A DNA stretch of 64,000 nucleotides from positions 2,919,001 to 2,983,000 of the forward strand of contig OY756957.1 in NCBI GenBank assembly GCA_963580455.1, read 5' to 3'. Shown here one piece after another: positions 1-13,140 of this stretch. Position 1 is the first letter of the stretch; the number at the start of each line of letters is the position of its first letter. Under the pieces are notes generated by a model that was not told where the DNA came from, did no database searches, and saw only the letters and a program-made list of their open reading frames with translations. The position numbers and the translations under genes are program-made. This DNA is from Euonymus europaeus (taxonomy: Eukaryota > Streptophyta > Magnoliopsida > Celastrales > Celastraceae).

Positions 1-1
1 C

Positions 2-223
2 TAGATCGAGGGAGGCGGCGAAGCCATGGAATGCGGTGGTGTATGTGTAGATAAGTGACTCAGAGGAGGAAGAAAGAGACTGGAGGGAGGCAGTGTACCA
101 GTCGTTGTGGGTCGCGAAGGAGGAGGGCATGGAATTGGAGTTCATATGGACAATGTAGGTCTGTTTTGCTGTTGCGAGGTTAGGAATTAGGAGCAGAAGC
201 CATATCCAGGCCATGGAAGCCAT
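2..223 (-). CDS. Subtilisin-like serine protease (subtilase), 5' end only
   Basis: The first 74 residues are visible and the gene runs off the left edge. A hydrophobic signal peptide (about residues 1-19, core [14 protein letters not shown]) is followed by KQTYIVHM, the usual start of the inhibitor I9 propeptide of plant subtilases. The propeptide signature [12 protein letters not shown] follows near residues 60-70. Plant subtilases are secreted as proenzymes and cleave apoplastic or wall proteins. The catalytic Asp, His and Ser would lie outside the window. The start is the first of two nearby in-frame ATGs (221-223); the second is three codons on. No intron is seen, as is usual for SBT1-type genes, but the exact subfamily is not decidable from this fragment. 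Confidence 0.85.
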   Translation of the reverse strand, partial: MASMAWIWLLLLIPNLATAKQTYIVHMNSNSMPSSFATHNDWYTASLQSLSSSSESLIYTYTTAFHGFAASLDL

Positions 224-339
224 GGCAGAGGAAGAGAGAGGGTGTGAAAAATATTAACGGTTTTTTAAGAAAAGAAAAGGAAATGCTAATGCATGTTGTA
301 GTGTCGGGGTTAGAAGAAAAGGAGGGACTGGTGTTCGGG

Positions 340-345
340 TTTATA
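340..345 (-). promoter_or_regulatory. Candidate TATA box of the subtilase gene
   Basis: On the minus strand this reads TATAAA, about 117 bases upstream of the start codon, followed by a pyrimidine-rich leader. The position suits a plant core promoter, but it is a short motif in AT-rich DNA. Confidence 0.35.
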
Positions 346-1129
346 ATCTAACGTGTTACAAGACTAGGCTTAAAAGTGTGTCATTATTACTACTCTGCCA
401 TCACCTCGAAAATCATCAACCTGACAAAGTAATTAGTGAAGTTGAGTACCAAAAAAATTGTTTTTTTTTCTTTTCTTACTGTTTCGAAAATAGTTTTGCG
501 AGTGATTAACGAGAAGATCCATGTGTTAATAAGAACTATGCCATTAATAATTTAATAAAGGAGGGCGTGCATTTGATTATAGACATCATTTTTAAGTTCA
601 TTTAGAGTTTTTTAAAGGAATTAAATTTCTAACCTAGTGATTAGGGTTGGAATAAATTTATGCATGCCCTAATCAATAATTTATGCATAAATTTATTCAA
701 TATGCATAAAAAAATAATGGCCGTGGGTTATCATGTCATGGAAAAGGAGGGCGCTCGGGGTCTGTTGTAAAATGTGATTGAGTGGCTCTAGTTTTTTTCG
801 TTTTAAAGAAATTATAAATGTGTCATATTTGAGCTATCAATTTCACCATATATTTTTATTTAAAACAAAAATCAAATCTTCATGATTGAAAATATGGAAT
901 GTTTTGAATTTATACATGATGATATGAAATAATCATTTTTTCCATCTTAAATTTAATTTTTATTTTAAACAAAAAAATATCATTAAATTCATTAGACTAA
1001 ATGCTTCACATATATAATTTTTAATAAAAATAATTCTCCTAAACAATATTGCAATGAACCTGCTCTAAAACCACCTGGAAAAAGAGCTCTCAACTTCGTT
1101 TTGTACAGGTATAACAGCTTATAAGCCCC
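346..1129. other. AT-rich intergenic DNA, no gene seen
   Basis: No coding similarity or splice pattern is recognised. Positions about 1040-1129 resemble the outer part of the MITE copies seen at 1457-1560 and 3549-3760, and the TRIM at 1135 is inserted into that unit. Confidence 0.4.
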
Positions 1130-1134
1130 TGTTT

Positions 1135-1451
1135 TGTTGAAAAGTCTCACATCGGCTGAGATCTGTATAAGTGAAGTGCATATAAACGCTGGTATCTTTC
1201 CCTCTCTATAAGGCTTTTTAAGGGGTGTGTTGGGCAGTGTCTTCTTAACATGGTATCGGAGCAGCAGCACGTATCATCCCTGCATGGAAAAATCCCAAAA
1301 ATGGGGGACTGGTGTGCCCCCATGTGTGAGGGGGCGTGTTGAAAAGTCTCACATCGGCTGGGATCCGTATAAGTGAAGTGCATATAAGCGCTGGTATCCT
1401 CTCCTCTATAAGGCTTTTTAGGGGGTGTGTTGGACCAGTGTCTTCTTAACA
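1135..1451 (+). mobile_element. Complete TRIM (terminal-repeat retrotransposon in miniature)
   Basis: Two direct repeats of 116 and 115 bases (1135-1250 and 1337-1451) start TGTTGAAAAGTCTCACATCGG and end CTTCTTAACA, so they have the TG...CA ends of LTRs. Immediately after the first LTR is TGGTATCGGAGC (1251-1262). This is one mismatch from the usual initiator-Met tRNA primer binding site. A purine-rich tract, GTGAGGGGGCG (about 1326-1336), directly precedes the second LTR. The internal region is only 86 bases and codes for nothing. Flanking TGTTT at 1130-1134 and 1452-1456 is a perfect 5-bp target duplication. The element is non-autonomous and must have used enzymes from another LTR element. 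Confidence 0.93.
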
Positions 1452-1456
1452 TGTTT

Positions 1457-1560
1457 GTTTCAGAATATAAGCTAGCTTATACTCTGTCACATATACTCTC
1501 AGACACTCTCAACTTTTACGCTTTACGAGAGCTTATTCTCCGCTCATAAACTCACAGGCT
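1457..1560. repeat. MITE remnant that hosts the TRIM
   Basis: The stretch with CTTATACTCTGTCACATATA and CTCTCAGACACTCTCAACTT matches 3560-3650, part of an imperfect inverted-repeat element. The TRIM at 1135-1451 interrupts this copy close to its end. Confidence 0.45.
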
Positions 1561-2318
1561 CTATATCCACTCATACCAATCAATACACACCAAAAACTGA
1601 TTTAGAATTTGATACTGGTGAGATCACGAGGTGGGTTTAGTACTCCCATCAAGTACCAGCCCCATTGTGTTCGGGGTGTTTATGAATCACATACAGACAA
1701 CTCTATTTTGTATGGATGGAGACGCGTAACGATAAGAAAAGCCAATCAAACATCATGGGATGATTTCATCCTACTTTCTCCCGTTTTAGGGGGGATGCGG
1801 CTGCAATCCGGTCATATACAATCAAGTGACTGAAAACAAAGGATAAAGTATTTGATTGAAAACAAGGACACTTTACATTTTATGAATTTTGGATTGCAAC
1901 CTCTCATCTCATTTTGGGATTCTCCCCATCACTGTTACGTGATTGGTGCTGAAACTACTATATGTTTGTGTTTGTCAGTTTGATTTTTTGTTTTTTGTAT
2001 AACGAAAGAGGATGGATGAAGACGCAAATTCCAGATTTGAAATTAAATACCACCAATTTGTTAAGAAAACTACCCACCCAGTATTCGTTTGATTATACGC
2101 CTTTGAAGATCTTTTGTTACTTTTTGGTTTATATAAATCATGGGCTTGCCATCCTAGTGCTTTCACATGCCGACATGCACTGAGGATTTTTTTTTAATTG
2201 AAAAATGTAGTGATGTGTATTTGGTAGAAAGTATATTTAATAGAGTATAAGTTGATATAAATAATAATATTTAACGGAGTATAAGCTGTACAAATATTCT
2301 ACAAAATATCGTGATTTG
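1561..2318. other. Intergenic DNA, nothing recognised
   Basis: Short open frames near 1609-1833 and 1962-2183 show no family resemblance, no good splice context and biased composition. I see no gene here. Confidence 0.4.
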
Positions 2319-2868
2319 TTAGAGCGACCGCAACGATTGTTTTCTATTGGGGATAAAAAAAATTAGGAAATGTGTTTTGCTGATTTGACTCTATTGAAAT
2401 GTATGTTTTGTTGACGTGAATGGATATGAGGTGAGACTCAATATTAGTTTTAGTGAAAAATGAATGGAGGAATGAAATGTTAGTGACTTGAAGTGTTGGG
2501 TAATGAAAAAATTGTACTCTTTTCGTTCATATTTGATTGACTCATTTGCATTTTCACACGAAATAAGAAAATCCAATTAATATATTTCCTTCAAATATTC
2601 CACTCACATCGTATTATTGCTAAAATTTAATAGCATTTGTTAATAAATATGCACAACAAAATAGGGTAGATTAGAAAATGAGTGTTTTTTTTTTAATACT
2701 TAATCAAGGAAGTTAGTTGTAATTTAGGAACAAACCAGAATAGAAATATGGTCTATAAAATAGGAATGAAGTGAGTATTGAGAGATGTGTTTTAATGATG
2801 TAGTAATATTATGAGATGTGTTTTGATAATGAATTAATGTGAATAAATATATGATATCACTTTTTATA
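2319..2868. repeat. Two partial copies of a Tourist-like MITE family
   Basis: The stretch starts AGAGCGACCGCAACGATTG (about 2320). It carries the family's internal motif TGTGTTTTGCTGAT near 2370, and a second partial copy with GAGATGTGTTTTGATAATG lies near 2740-2868. The same motifs recur at 4689, 12400, 26253, 29465 and 51856. Clear right-hand termini are missing, so these copies look truncated. Confidence 0.5.
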
Positions 2869-2870
2869 TA

Positions 2871-3161
2871 CTCCCTCCGTCCATATTTGATAGACTCACT
2901 TTCTATTTTGGTTTGTCTCAAATAATAGCTCACTTTTTTATCGAAAATAAGTAAACAAACACTAGTTTACTACTCTACCTTCATTTATTATGCATCTTTA
3001 TTAATAAATAACATTAATCTCTAACAATAATAAAATGCGATTGGAGTAATTGAATGGTATATTAAAAAAATTAATTGAATTTATTATTTTAATAATATTA
3101 ATTGAATTTTCTTGATCCGTGTACGAGAAAAACAAATTAATCTATCAAATAAGAAGGAATG
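2871..3161. mobile_element. Stowaway-like MITE
   Basis: The left end is CTCCCTCCGTCCATATTTGA, the classic Stowaway terminus. The right end on the other strand reads CATTCCTTCTTATTTGATAG, an imperfect inverted repeat. TA dinucleotides flank both ends (2869-2870 and 3162-3163). The element is 291 bp, AT-rich and non-coding. Confidence 0.65.
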
Positions 3162-4406
3162 TAATAATAAGGATGATATTCAAGTTGATGGGATAATAGT
3201 GTTCCGACTATTGGGTCGCTCTTCTACTGCATACAAGTTTTTGAATGAAGGGTATTTTAGGATTCAAAAAGTGAAAGTGGCACGATGACCAATGTGAAGT
3301 TGCTGCAGTCCAGATCATGCGGTACGAGACGATTTTTCTCAATATTCAAGTCATCGTATGATGTTTTTCTAAGCGGAACGGCTAGATTTTTTGTTTTTTC
3401 CTCAATATTCAATATTCACCGAGGAAAAAATTGCACTTCCCAATGTACTTTTTCCTCTACTGTTATTGCACACGCGCTAGCTGCATGATCCTTCACTTTT
3501 TTTATTAAATTAGGATTTTATATTTTGACCATTTTATCGAAATTAAGCATATGTTTGATACATAGTATAAGTTAGTTTATACTCTGCCAACATATTCTCA
3601 GACACTCTCAGTTTTTATGTTTTATGATAGCTTATACTCTATCGCACATACTCTCTGCCAAACATATGCTAAGTCTGACAACGTATAAACGGATATGTAG
3701 AGAAAAGTTGAGCTTATAAACTTAGAGTATAAACTAATATTTATGCTTTTTCAAACAAATTATTGAGAACATTTTTTTTACGATCGAGAACATCTTTTAG
3801 AAGAGTTCTTGCTACCAAAAAATGACCCCCATCCATTGTGGGTGGTGTGGAGAGACATCGATGCAGTCGGAATTGGGAGAATTTTAGGGTTTATTTTTTT
3901 AAAAAAAAATAAATTTATTTTAACATTATGATCATTAAGTTTTCAATTAAGACAATTTTTTAACACCATCAAACATAGATTAAAAGAAAATTAGAGTCGA
4001 GATGGGAGCCCCTAACCAAGGTAGGCGGGTCGAGCTTAGTCAGTGATCAAATATGCATACACAATGTACGTCATCTACTACAAAGTTAGTGATTTCGTTT
4101 TCTTTTTAACGAAAAATCAGAGTCTTTCATCCATGTAAATTCCGAATATTTGGACCAACCCATGTAACATGAAGAGTTGATTTTGGATCTCAGAAAGATG
4201 CAACTCGGCCGACGGAGGATGATTCAGTGAGCGAGATAATTTTATTTTTTGTTAGTGTAAAGCAAGCAGAGTACAACAAAAATTATTTGTTGTAACCGCG
4301 CATGTGGTGGCGTCAATCGAGCCAGAGAAAAACTCCCTTTTATTCATAACAAAGCCATGCTTTTGCTGTTAATAATGGGCCCTGTCTGCCTCTATACACC
4401 ATACAT
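3162..4406. other. Intergenic DNA, no gene seen
   Basis: Apart from the inverted-repeat element at 3549-3760, nothing is recognised. The open frame at 3285-3488 has no recognisable domain. Confidence 0.4.
3549..3760. repeat. Imperfect terminal-inverted-repeat element (MITE-like)
   Basis: The left end (ATATGTTTGATACATAGTAT, then TAAGTTAGTTTATACTC) and the reverse complement of the right end (ATTTGTTTGAAAAAGCATAA, then ATATTAGTTTATACTC) pair imperfectly over about 36 bases. The interior has GACACTCTCAG motifs shared with 1457-1560. I could not fix a target duplication. Confidence 0.45.
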
Positions 4407-4417
4407 CTTTAATCTTT

Positions 4418-4621
4418 ATCTTTTTTTTTTTTTGAAGAGTAGATAATCTCATTAAATCAGATCAAATAGCACTACATCACGGATGGATTAAAGGTGGAGG
4501 AGAACCATCTCAAACCTCTAAGCCAGACATAAAATCAGTTGCTCTAGTAAGGACGTGAGCTACTGATTTGTAGGCCTCTTAACAAAATTAAAACAACAAA
4601 AATCAAAGTATTGTCTAAAGA
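4418..4621 (-). mobile_element. 5'-truncated LINE 3' end
   Basis: On the minus strand this reads as the C-terminal end of a plant LINE RNase H domain (SVAHVLTRATDFMSGLEV, then a stop). A short 3' UTR and an A tail follow, seen as a T run at about 4421-4433 on the plus strand. CTTTAATCTTT occurs on both sides (4407-4417 and 4622-4632), an 11-bp target duplication. Only the last ~200 bases inserted, which is typical of abortive target-primed reverse transcription. Confidence 0.75.
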
Positions 4622-4688
4622 CTTTAATCTTTTTAAAATTTTATTTTACTGATTTAAGTATTTAACTTGAGAATCATATATATTCTGA

Positions 4689-4880
4689 GGGCAATTGTAA
4701 TTGTGCAATTTTGATGAGCCAGCAAATATGTATTGAAATATATATTTTGTCGATGTAGTTGTCTTGTAAGACTCATTTTGTTTATATGAATAAGTATATG
4801 AGATAATTTTTTGTGTAATGAACGTAGATTCCAAAAATAAATTTAATGAAGACATTTCCATGTCACTGTTGTAATTGCCC
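4689..4880. mobile_element. Small Tourist-like MITE
   Basis: The ends GGGCAATTGTAATTG and, on the other strand, GGGCAATTACAACAG form an inverted repeat. TGA flanks both sides (4686-4688 and 4881-4883), a 3-bp duplication of PIF/Harbinger length though not the usual TWA. The interior shares motifs with the copies at 12400, 26253 and 51856. Confidence 0.6.
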
Positions 4881-4883
4881 TGA

Positions 4884-6261
4884 TACTATTCTATCCTAAT
4901 TCCTAATAAATGTCACAATTTTTTTTTTTTGGATCAAGCGAAATTATTACTAAGGTGATAAAAGCAGAAACAAAAGTGTTGGAATGATGAATTGCATTAA
5001 CATTAGTAAAAAAATGTAGCGGATATGCAATGGTAAAAGGATGTGTACATGTATCCTGCATCAATTTGTCATGATTAAAGACAGACTTTGTATTATTAAT
5101 CATTGCATCAGCAGTAGGTGTATGTATATAAGCAGAAGGTGAAAAAGCTTACCAACAAAGTTGCAGTAAAAATGAGAGGATTAGAAAACAAGCAAACATG
5201 GTATTAAATAGCTAATTAATGATTAAGAACAATGATTAAAGGCACGAAACAGGAGCAATGCGTTTTGATGATTTCCTTAAATCGATATAATGAGACACTT
5301 ACGAGGGTCTGGATGAGGAGGAGGTCCCATGGCCGGCCACTCAATTGCGACCAACGTTTGTGGTGGGTACCTCTCAAAGAGCAAAGTGCAATTTCAGCCT
5401 TAAAAGATGCTATCATCTGGAAGAGAACCTATAATTGAAGGGTAAAATAATTCATGTCCCTTAATTCTTCATGATCAATTCTTCATATCCAAGAGTGGAC
5501 TCTACAATATCCATCCAGTACTGGGTCTACCAAATAGTGGAAATTGAATGTGCTGGAGCACTACCAGCCACACCCTATCCTAAGAGCAGCAGTTCTACTC
5601 CTGTCAAGTAGCTCAAGTCTAACTAATTGAATCATGTGTAATCTTGAATCCAAATTTGAGCCTCACCCATTTCTCCTTTTTTCAAGAGAGCAGCAGTTCC
5701 ATCATGCATAAATGTGACGTATAATCCTGTGTCAATACAAATGTTTAGCACTGATTCCGTGGGATGGGCTTTGGCAATTCCTATGTGCCTCCAAGGCTCC
5801 AACTACTTCACATCTCACTGGGAATGAGTTCTATGATGCAATCCTGAAACTACAAGAGCCTGCAGATGTAATGGAAGGAAATCTTTTGCCCAATTAAACC
5901 ATGATACCATGATAGCACACATCGAATATGCCGAGGCACACATTGCAGATGAGAAGGCAGCAATGTATTTAAAAAAGATAAGAGAGTACTACATAGAGAA
6001 CTTGTACACGAACATTCCATCCCTTATCCCCACCCCCAAAATAAATACAGGGAAAAAGCTCAATGATCCACAAAGTAGAGAGGGACAGAGAGCCTCAGCT
6101 TCATTTCCACAAAAGCTAATAAAAATTCACAGATAAAATATCCATTACATAATTTATCTATAGTGTTGAAACACATAATAAAAGGAGTTTAAACATTCTA
6201 CTTTGGCACTGTGAAAAGGCCTCTTCGTGAGAAATTCCACTTGTTCAATTGTTCAGACACT
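4884..6261. other. Intergenic DNA downstream of RBX1, no gene supported
   Basis: The RBX1 3' UTR should lie in the upper end of this stretch (below 6262). An open frame at 5909-6136 is compositionally plausible but has no recognised domain or splice partner. Nothing else is seen. Confidence 0.4.
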
Positions 6262-8596
<2,335 letters not shown>

Positions 8597-8917
8597 CGTA
8601 CGATCTCTGATCGGAAACCTAGGTCACGGAATTACTACTCTCTCTGTTTGGATTTCAATTATTGTAGTGGATGGCGTAATGTGGTGAGCAATAAATTAAT
8701 AATGGCTGTTTAAACTGATTTGGGCCCTAGTACTAGTGGATCCTAGTTTGGATCGCACTCACATTCTCTTGATGTTGTCATTCTGAGCCCATCAACTTTT
8801 TTCTTAATAATTTTCTTTCCCGTCTATTCTTCTTTAACATCCTTTTCTCTTCCTGGGTTTCAATTTTTTTTTTGAAAATATTCAATAGTCTTACAGACAG
8901 AGTCTAAGTAATGATTC
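8597..8917. other. RBX1 5' flank
   Basis: The 5' UTR and promoter of the minus-strand RBX1 gene should lie here. No clear TATA element stands out. Confidence 0.4.
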
Positions 8918-9925
8918 AGGGTGTGTTTGGTAAATAATTTTATCAGTAGCATATAATTTAGTTTGTATGTTGGTTGCTTTATGCTGCTTCAAATGCTGGC
9001 ATGTATGTTGTTATAAATGCTGTGGGTGTTTGGTTAGATTTTTCAGAGAAAAATATATATGCTAGTATAAATGCTGTGAGTAATTACATATAGGGGTATT
9101 AACACAAATTATTAAAAAATAGATTTATATTTTTTAAAAATAATCTTTACATTTTTAATACAACAAATTTTAACATTGTTAATAATATTAAAATATTATA
9201 TATTTTTTATACAATTTTTCTTTAATTTTTTTATTAATATTTAACATTTTCTTACATTTTATAAAAAAATTCTAACATTTCTAATAATATGAAATATTTA
9301 TATATTTTGTATACAATTTATCTATATTTTTTTTATTAATGTTCAACACATTTTTACATTTTATTAAAATAATTATAACATTTTGAATAATACGAAAACA
9401 AATTATATTTTGCTATACGACTTCTATAATTTTTTTTATTAATGTTTAACATATGTTTACATTTTATAATAAAATTCTAACTTTTTCTAATAATATCAAA
9501 ATATTAATATTTTTTGTTATACAACTTTTCTAAATTTTTGAATAATGTTCAACATATTTTTACATTTTCTAATAAAATTCAAACATTTTTAATAACATTA
9601 AAAATATTTCTATAATAATATTTGGTCCGTACATGCAGGGGTAACTTGGGCATTAGTTAATAGATGGGGGTTAGTTTCGACATTTCATGTATAATAGTCA
9701 AAATATGCTAAGCAAAATGACAATTTTGGGAATGTCATTTTTAGATGCAAAAATGTTGAATAATATGTTGAATGCTGAATTGTTGTTTGGTTAGGTTAAC
9801 ATTTATCTGTGACTTATATGTTACATGCTAATATGTATGCTCTTTAGAATTGTTTACCAAACACCACCTCACTATATCTGACAGAATATCAATTGTACGG
9901 ACGCTCTACCTACCAAACACACCCT
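8918..9925. mobile_element. Non-autonomous hAT-like DNA element with internal tandem array
   Basis: AGGGTGTGTTTGGTA (8918-8932) and its exact reverse complement TACCAAACACACCCT (9911-9925) are 15-bp perfect inverted repeats. A second, inner right terminus (9852-9868) also matches the left end with 15 of 17 bases. The true right end is therefore ambiguous and the elements may be nested. The interior is AT-rich and non-coding. No 8-bp target duplication could be confirmed for either pairing. Confidence 0.55.
9130..9610. repeat. Tandem array, about 4.7 copies of a 102-103 bp unit
   Basis: Units start with ATTAATGTT(T/C)AACA at about 9233, 9335, 9438 and 9541, with a partial unit before. Each contains TTTACATTTT, TAAAATTCTAACATTTTT and TATACAACTTTTC-like blocks in the same order. 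The array is diverged and AT-rich, inside the hAT-like element at 8918-9925. Confidence 0.7.
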
Positions 9926-11236
9926 TAACAATATCAACACAAATCTTTCTTTCTTTCTACAGTTTTACCATATTTTCTACATCTCTAACATATTAAAGAA
10001 ATTTCCATAATAAAAAGCATTTTACGGGTATCTTTTAGGTGGAAGATTTTAGTTCACTTATTCACATCAACAATCACTTGTTAATTGTTATAATATTTTG
10101 GGAGAGTAGAGAGATCCAAATATCATAAATTTATATATGCATTGACCCATGATTTCTCAAAAATAAAATAAAAAATAGGTCATTAAAAGTTAAAATCATA
10201 CTTATATCCAAAATTAAATCCTATTCCTACATAAAACTTAATTATCGTAACATTAAAACTAAATAAAGATAATAGAGAATAAGAGATGTCACAAAATACT
10301 ATACTTCATCAAATCAATTGGTTATAAAAAGAATGTATCATTTTTGTCCTCTTTCCTTCCAGTCAACCATGTTGACTGAAATAGTGTATCCAGACCAATT
10401 CAACCTATCAGTGGTATCAAAATCGGGTCGGCCCGCAGGTCGAACCAATTTAACCTCAACTTTTCACTGATAGCGGGCCGGTTGCATAGTTGGCCTTACT
10501 CTTGCATGCTTTATACAGTTCTCATGGCATTTTTCTTCACCTTTTCGACGTGGGATTCAAGAGAGGAAGAGACACGAAAGGGAAGGGAAGAGACGCGGAG
10601 AAAGAGCGAGGGAGGGAGGGTGGGAGAGGGAGACATGGAAACCGGGAGAAAATTATGGAATAAATTTAATTTAGTAGCTTTTCAACCTATTTACGAGACT
10701 CAAACAACCGATGACCAATTTATATCTCTTTTTGAAAAAAAATTAATTATTTTTAGGGACTTTTTATAAGTAATTTAATGAATTTCACATGTCAAATATG
10801 ATATTTTTGTTTTTCTTTTCTAATTTTAAATCAATGAATTAGACGTTTGTTGAGTTTTTTGGAATGTTATACTAGGAATGAAAAAAAATCACACACATCT
10901 ATGTAAAATTTTATTTCTTACACTATTAATATTAATTATTAAAAAATTATACGGTTTAATCGTTCAAAAAATGTCACCGCGCGTGTGTGAATGCTGACGA
11001 CACTGCAACATACCTCAAATTACAGGTCTTGACTACCGTTGGAATTCAAGTCTCCGACCAAAGAATTCATTCACATTTTCGTTCATCAAACCGAAGACAA
11101 TGAAAACATGCAACAAAATTAAGGTAAATCATGAGTACTAGATTTGCAAACTAAAAATTGAATTTCATTATTTTTGTTACTACAATCAAGTTCCACCTAA
11201 ATCAACCAATCGCCAATATTGAAGGTATCATAGATC
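9926..11236. other. Intergenic DNA, nothing recognised
   Basis: A purine-rich run near 10560-10640 creates an open frame at 10482-10769 of low complexity. I see no domain or gene structure. Confidence 0.4.
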
Positions 11237-11431
11237 TCAAAACCTAAAGAGATAATGAAGAATCAAAAACAAGGCCACAGGTAGAAGAAGAACAACCAAA
11301 ATGAAGATGCAGAGGCGACGGACAGTGTCCGGCCGGTTGGTGTTTCTGGCGTTACGATTGTTGGCTTTGTCACCTTTTCTTCGGCGAGGACGTTGATGGA
11401 CAGCTTTGTCTACACTCTTGTCTCTTGCCAT
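11237..11431 (-). CDS. Small single-pass membrane protein, hypothetical (64 aa)
   Basis: A single open frame of 64 residues. Residues 1-40 are strongly basic and polar (MARDKSVDKAVHQRPRRRKG...), and residues about 41-62 form one hydrophobic segment (LCIFILVVLLLPVALFLILH). This layout suggests a signal-anchor or tail-type membrane peptide with a basic cytosolic face. The start codon is followed by G. No neighbour suggests a role and I do not recognise the family. It could be a chance frame, but the domain-like split of charge and hydrophobicity is better than most short frames here. Confidence 0.4.
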   Translation of the reverse strand: MARDKSVDKAVHQRPRRRKGDKANNRNARNTNRPDTVRRLCIFILVVLLLPVALFLILHYLFRF

Positions 11432-11805
11432 TGAGAGAGGAGATTCAGAGGGAATGGTTTAGGCTTCTGGGTTTACTTGCAAGTAAACATTTTTTCTTAT
11501 GTGATGAATTTCTATGCTTCGGTTTTTATTAGTTTCATTTATTTGTATTGTTATGTGGGTTTCGAGGCAATTAAGGAAGCAACTTCTGCTGCATTTCATC
11601 TTCCTGTTCATTGGAATGGCCCTAATGAAAGTAGATTAATTAAGGGAGCTTGCTGATATCCGGGGACGGATAGTCCAAGCCCATCCTTCAAATAGCCGAT
11701 GGGTGGGCTCGTGCTTTAGACTGCATAAAGCTTTGGCCCATATATTAATCAGCTTAGTCAACCCCATCTTCCTCACTTGGGCCTTCTTAAATAACTTTTG
11801 TTATC
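11432..11805. other. Intergenic DNA, nothing recognised
   Basis: If the 11237-11431 frame is real, its 5' UTR lies at the left end. No other feature is seen. Confidence 0.35.
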
Positions 11806-12345
11806 CAGGGCCGGACCTGTACTCGTCGGGGCCTAAAGCGAACTGTATAAATTGGACCCTCATATCTGCTAAATAAATGTTCTTAATGGTGGATACTTTG
11901 TTATAAAAATATTAACTTGCTCAAAATATTTGTATTATAATAAAATAACAACACTAAAAAAGTTCAATAAAATCATGTAAATATTATCCGCCTTGCGGTT
12001 TTAGAGGCAAAAATATTAATCAAATTAGTGTTATCTACCATTTATTTTCCAATTGATAACATACAAGTCTATTCAGTATTTCCTACGACATATTTGATCG
12101 GAGATAACTTTTTATCAACTTCAACTTGGAGAAACTCTTTTTTGTCCATACAATTATAACCGGTATGATTAGCAAGATTTTATAAATAATATAAGCATTT
12201 GGAACCATTTATTTTTGTCAAATAATATCACACATCAGTTGATTATTTAATTATTCATATATTTTTTTTAAAATTAAAAAAATGGGCCCATCAAACCTGG
12301 GCCCAATGCAGCTGCTTGTTCTACCTTGGCCCAGGTCCGGCTCTG
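11806..12345. mobile_element. Non-autonomous hAT-like element, 540 bp
   Basis: The left end CAGGGCCGGACCTG (11806-11819) and the reverse complement of the right end, CAGAGCCGGACCTG (12332-12345), match at 13 of 14 bases. CAGGGCCGG-type termini are common in plant hAT non-autonomous families. ATCCAG occurs at both borders (11803-11808 and 12346-12351) and may be a shortened or overlapping target duplication, so the exact ends are uncertain. It is AT-rich and non-coding. Confidence 0.6.
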
Positions 12346-13140
12346 ATCCAGTCGGCCCATTGTTAAGACTTCATTCAATACTCGATTGGCATAACCCAAG
12401 GGCAATTGGAATGGGGAATTTTCAAGAGGAAATATATAATGTATAAGAATGTGTGTTTTTATTGATGTGATTATATTTAAAGATGTGTTTTGATAATATG
12501 AATGAGTATACGGATTGACTTTTTTATAAAAGATATGATATTCAATATTGAAACAATCTCGAAATTTAGATTATTAAGTTACAATATTTAAAAATTCGAT
12601 ATCTAAATTGATATTTAAAAAAAGAACTTACCCACGATATGTATGTGCAAGGGGAGACCACTAAACATGGAAATTGATTGTACAAAGTGCAGTATCGCAT
12701 CTTTTTTTGGTTATCAAAAACGATGTCACCCACCAATGTCCAAACAGGTGTACTTTTCCATCACACGAGATGACAAATCTAATCTATAAAAAGAACGAAA
12801 AATGAGGTAGTGGGATTTCAATCAATAATACCAAATCCGCGTTGTGTTTTTGGCCTTTTCAAACATCTTAGCTGTATTTGACAAATCTACCATTTCTATT
12901 GCCAGCTGACCAGTCTTTGTTGAACTAGTCTTTATGCTCGCAGCCAATTGCTCAAAAAAAATGTAAACTTTACCCAAATATCTGTACTTGCACACTAATT
13001 TTATACACTTGCAAACTAATCAATCTATGCTCCCCTGCCTTTTTTTTGTTTGTTTGTGTAAGGCCAACTTATCGGAGACTTTCAAAACCTTCGGACCTTC
13101 AGGTTAACGGTTTTAAAACGCGTCTTACTAATCGATCTAT
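12346..13140. other. Intergenic DNA with a partial Tourist-like MITE
   Basis: GGGCAATTGGAATGGGGAAT at 12400 starts a copy of the dispersed MITE family. The family motif GATGTGTTTTGATAATATG follows near 12480, and similarity fades by about 12560 with no matching right end. The rest, up to the kinase stop codon, holds its 3' UTR and nothing else I recognise. Confidence 0.45.

Noticed and set aside
5909..6136. 75-residue frame starting MIAHIEYAEAHIADEKAAMY
   Set aside because: Looks protein-like at first, but no domain or neighbouring exon was found and it falls just downstream of RBX1; kept as intergenic.
10482..10769. 95-residue open frame
   Set aside because: Built largely on a purine-rich run (GAGGAAGAGACACGAAAGGG); low-complexity Glu/Arg product with no family signal.
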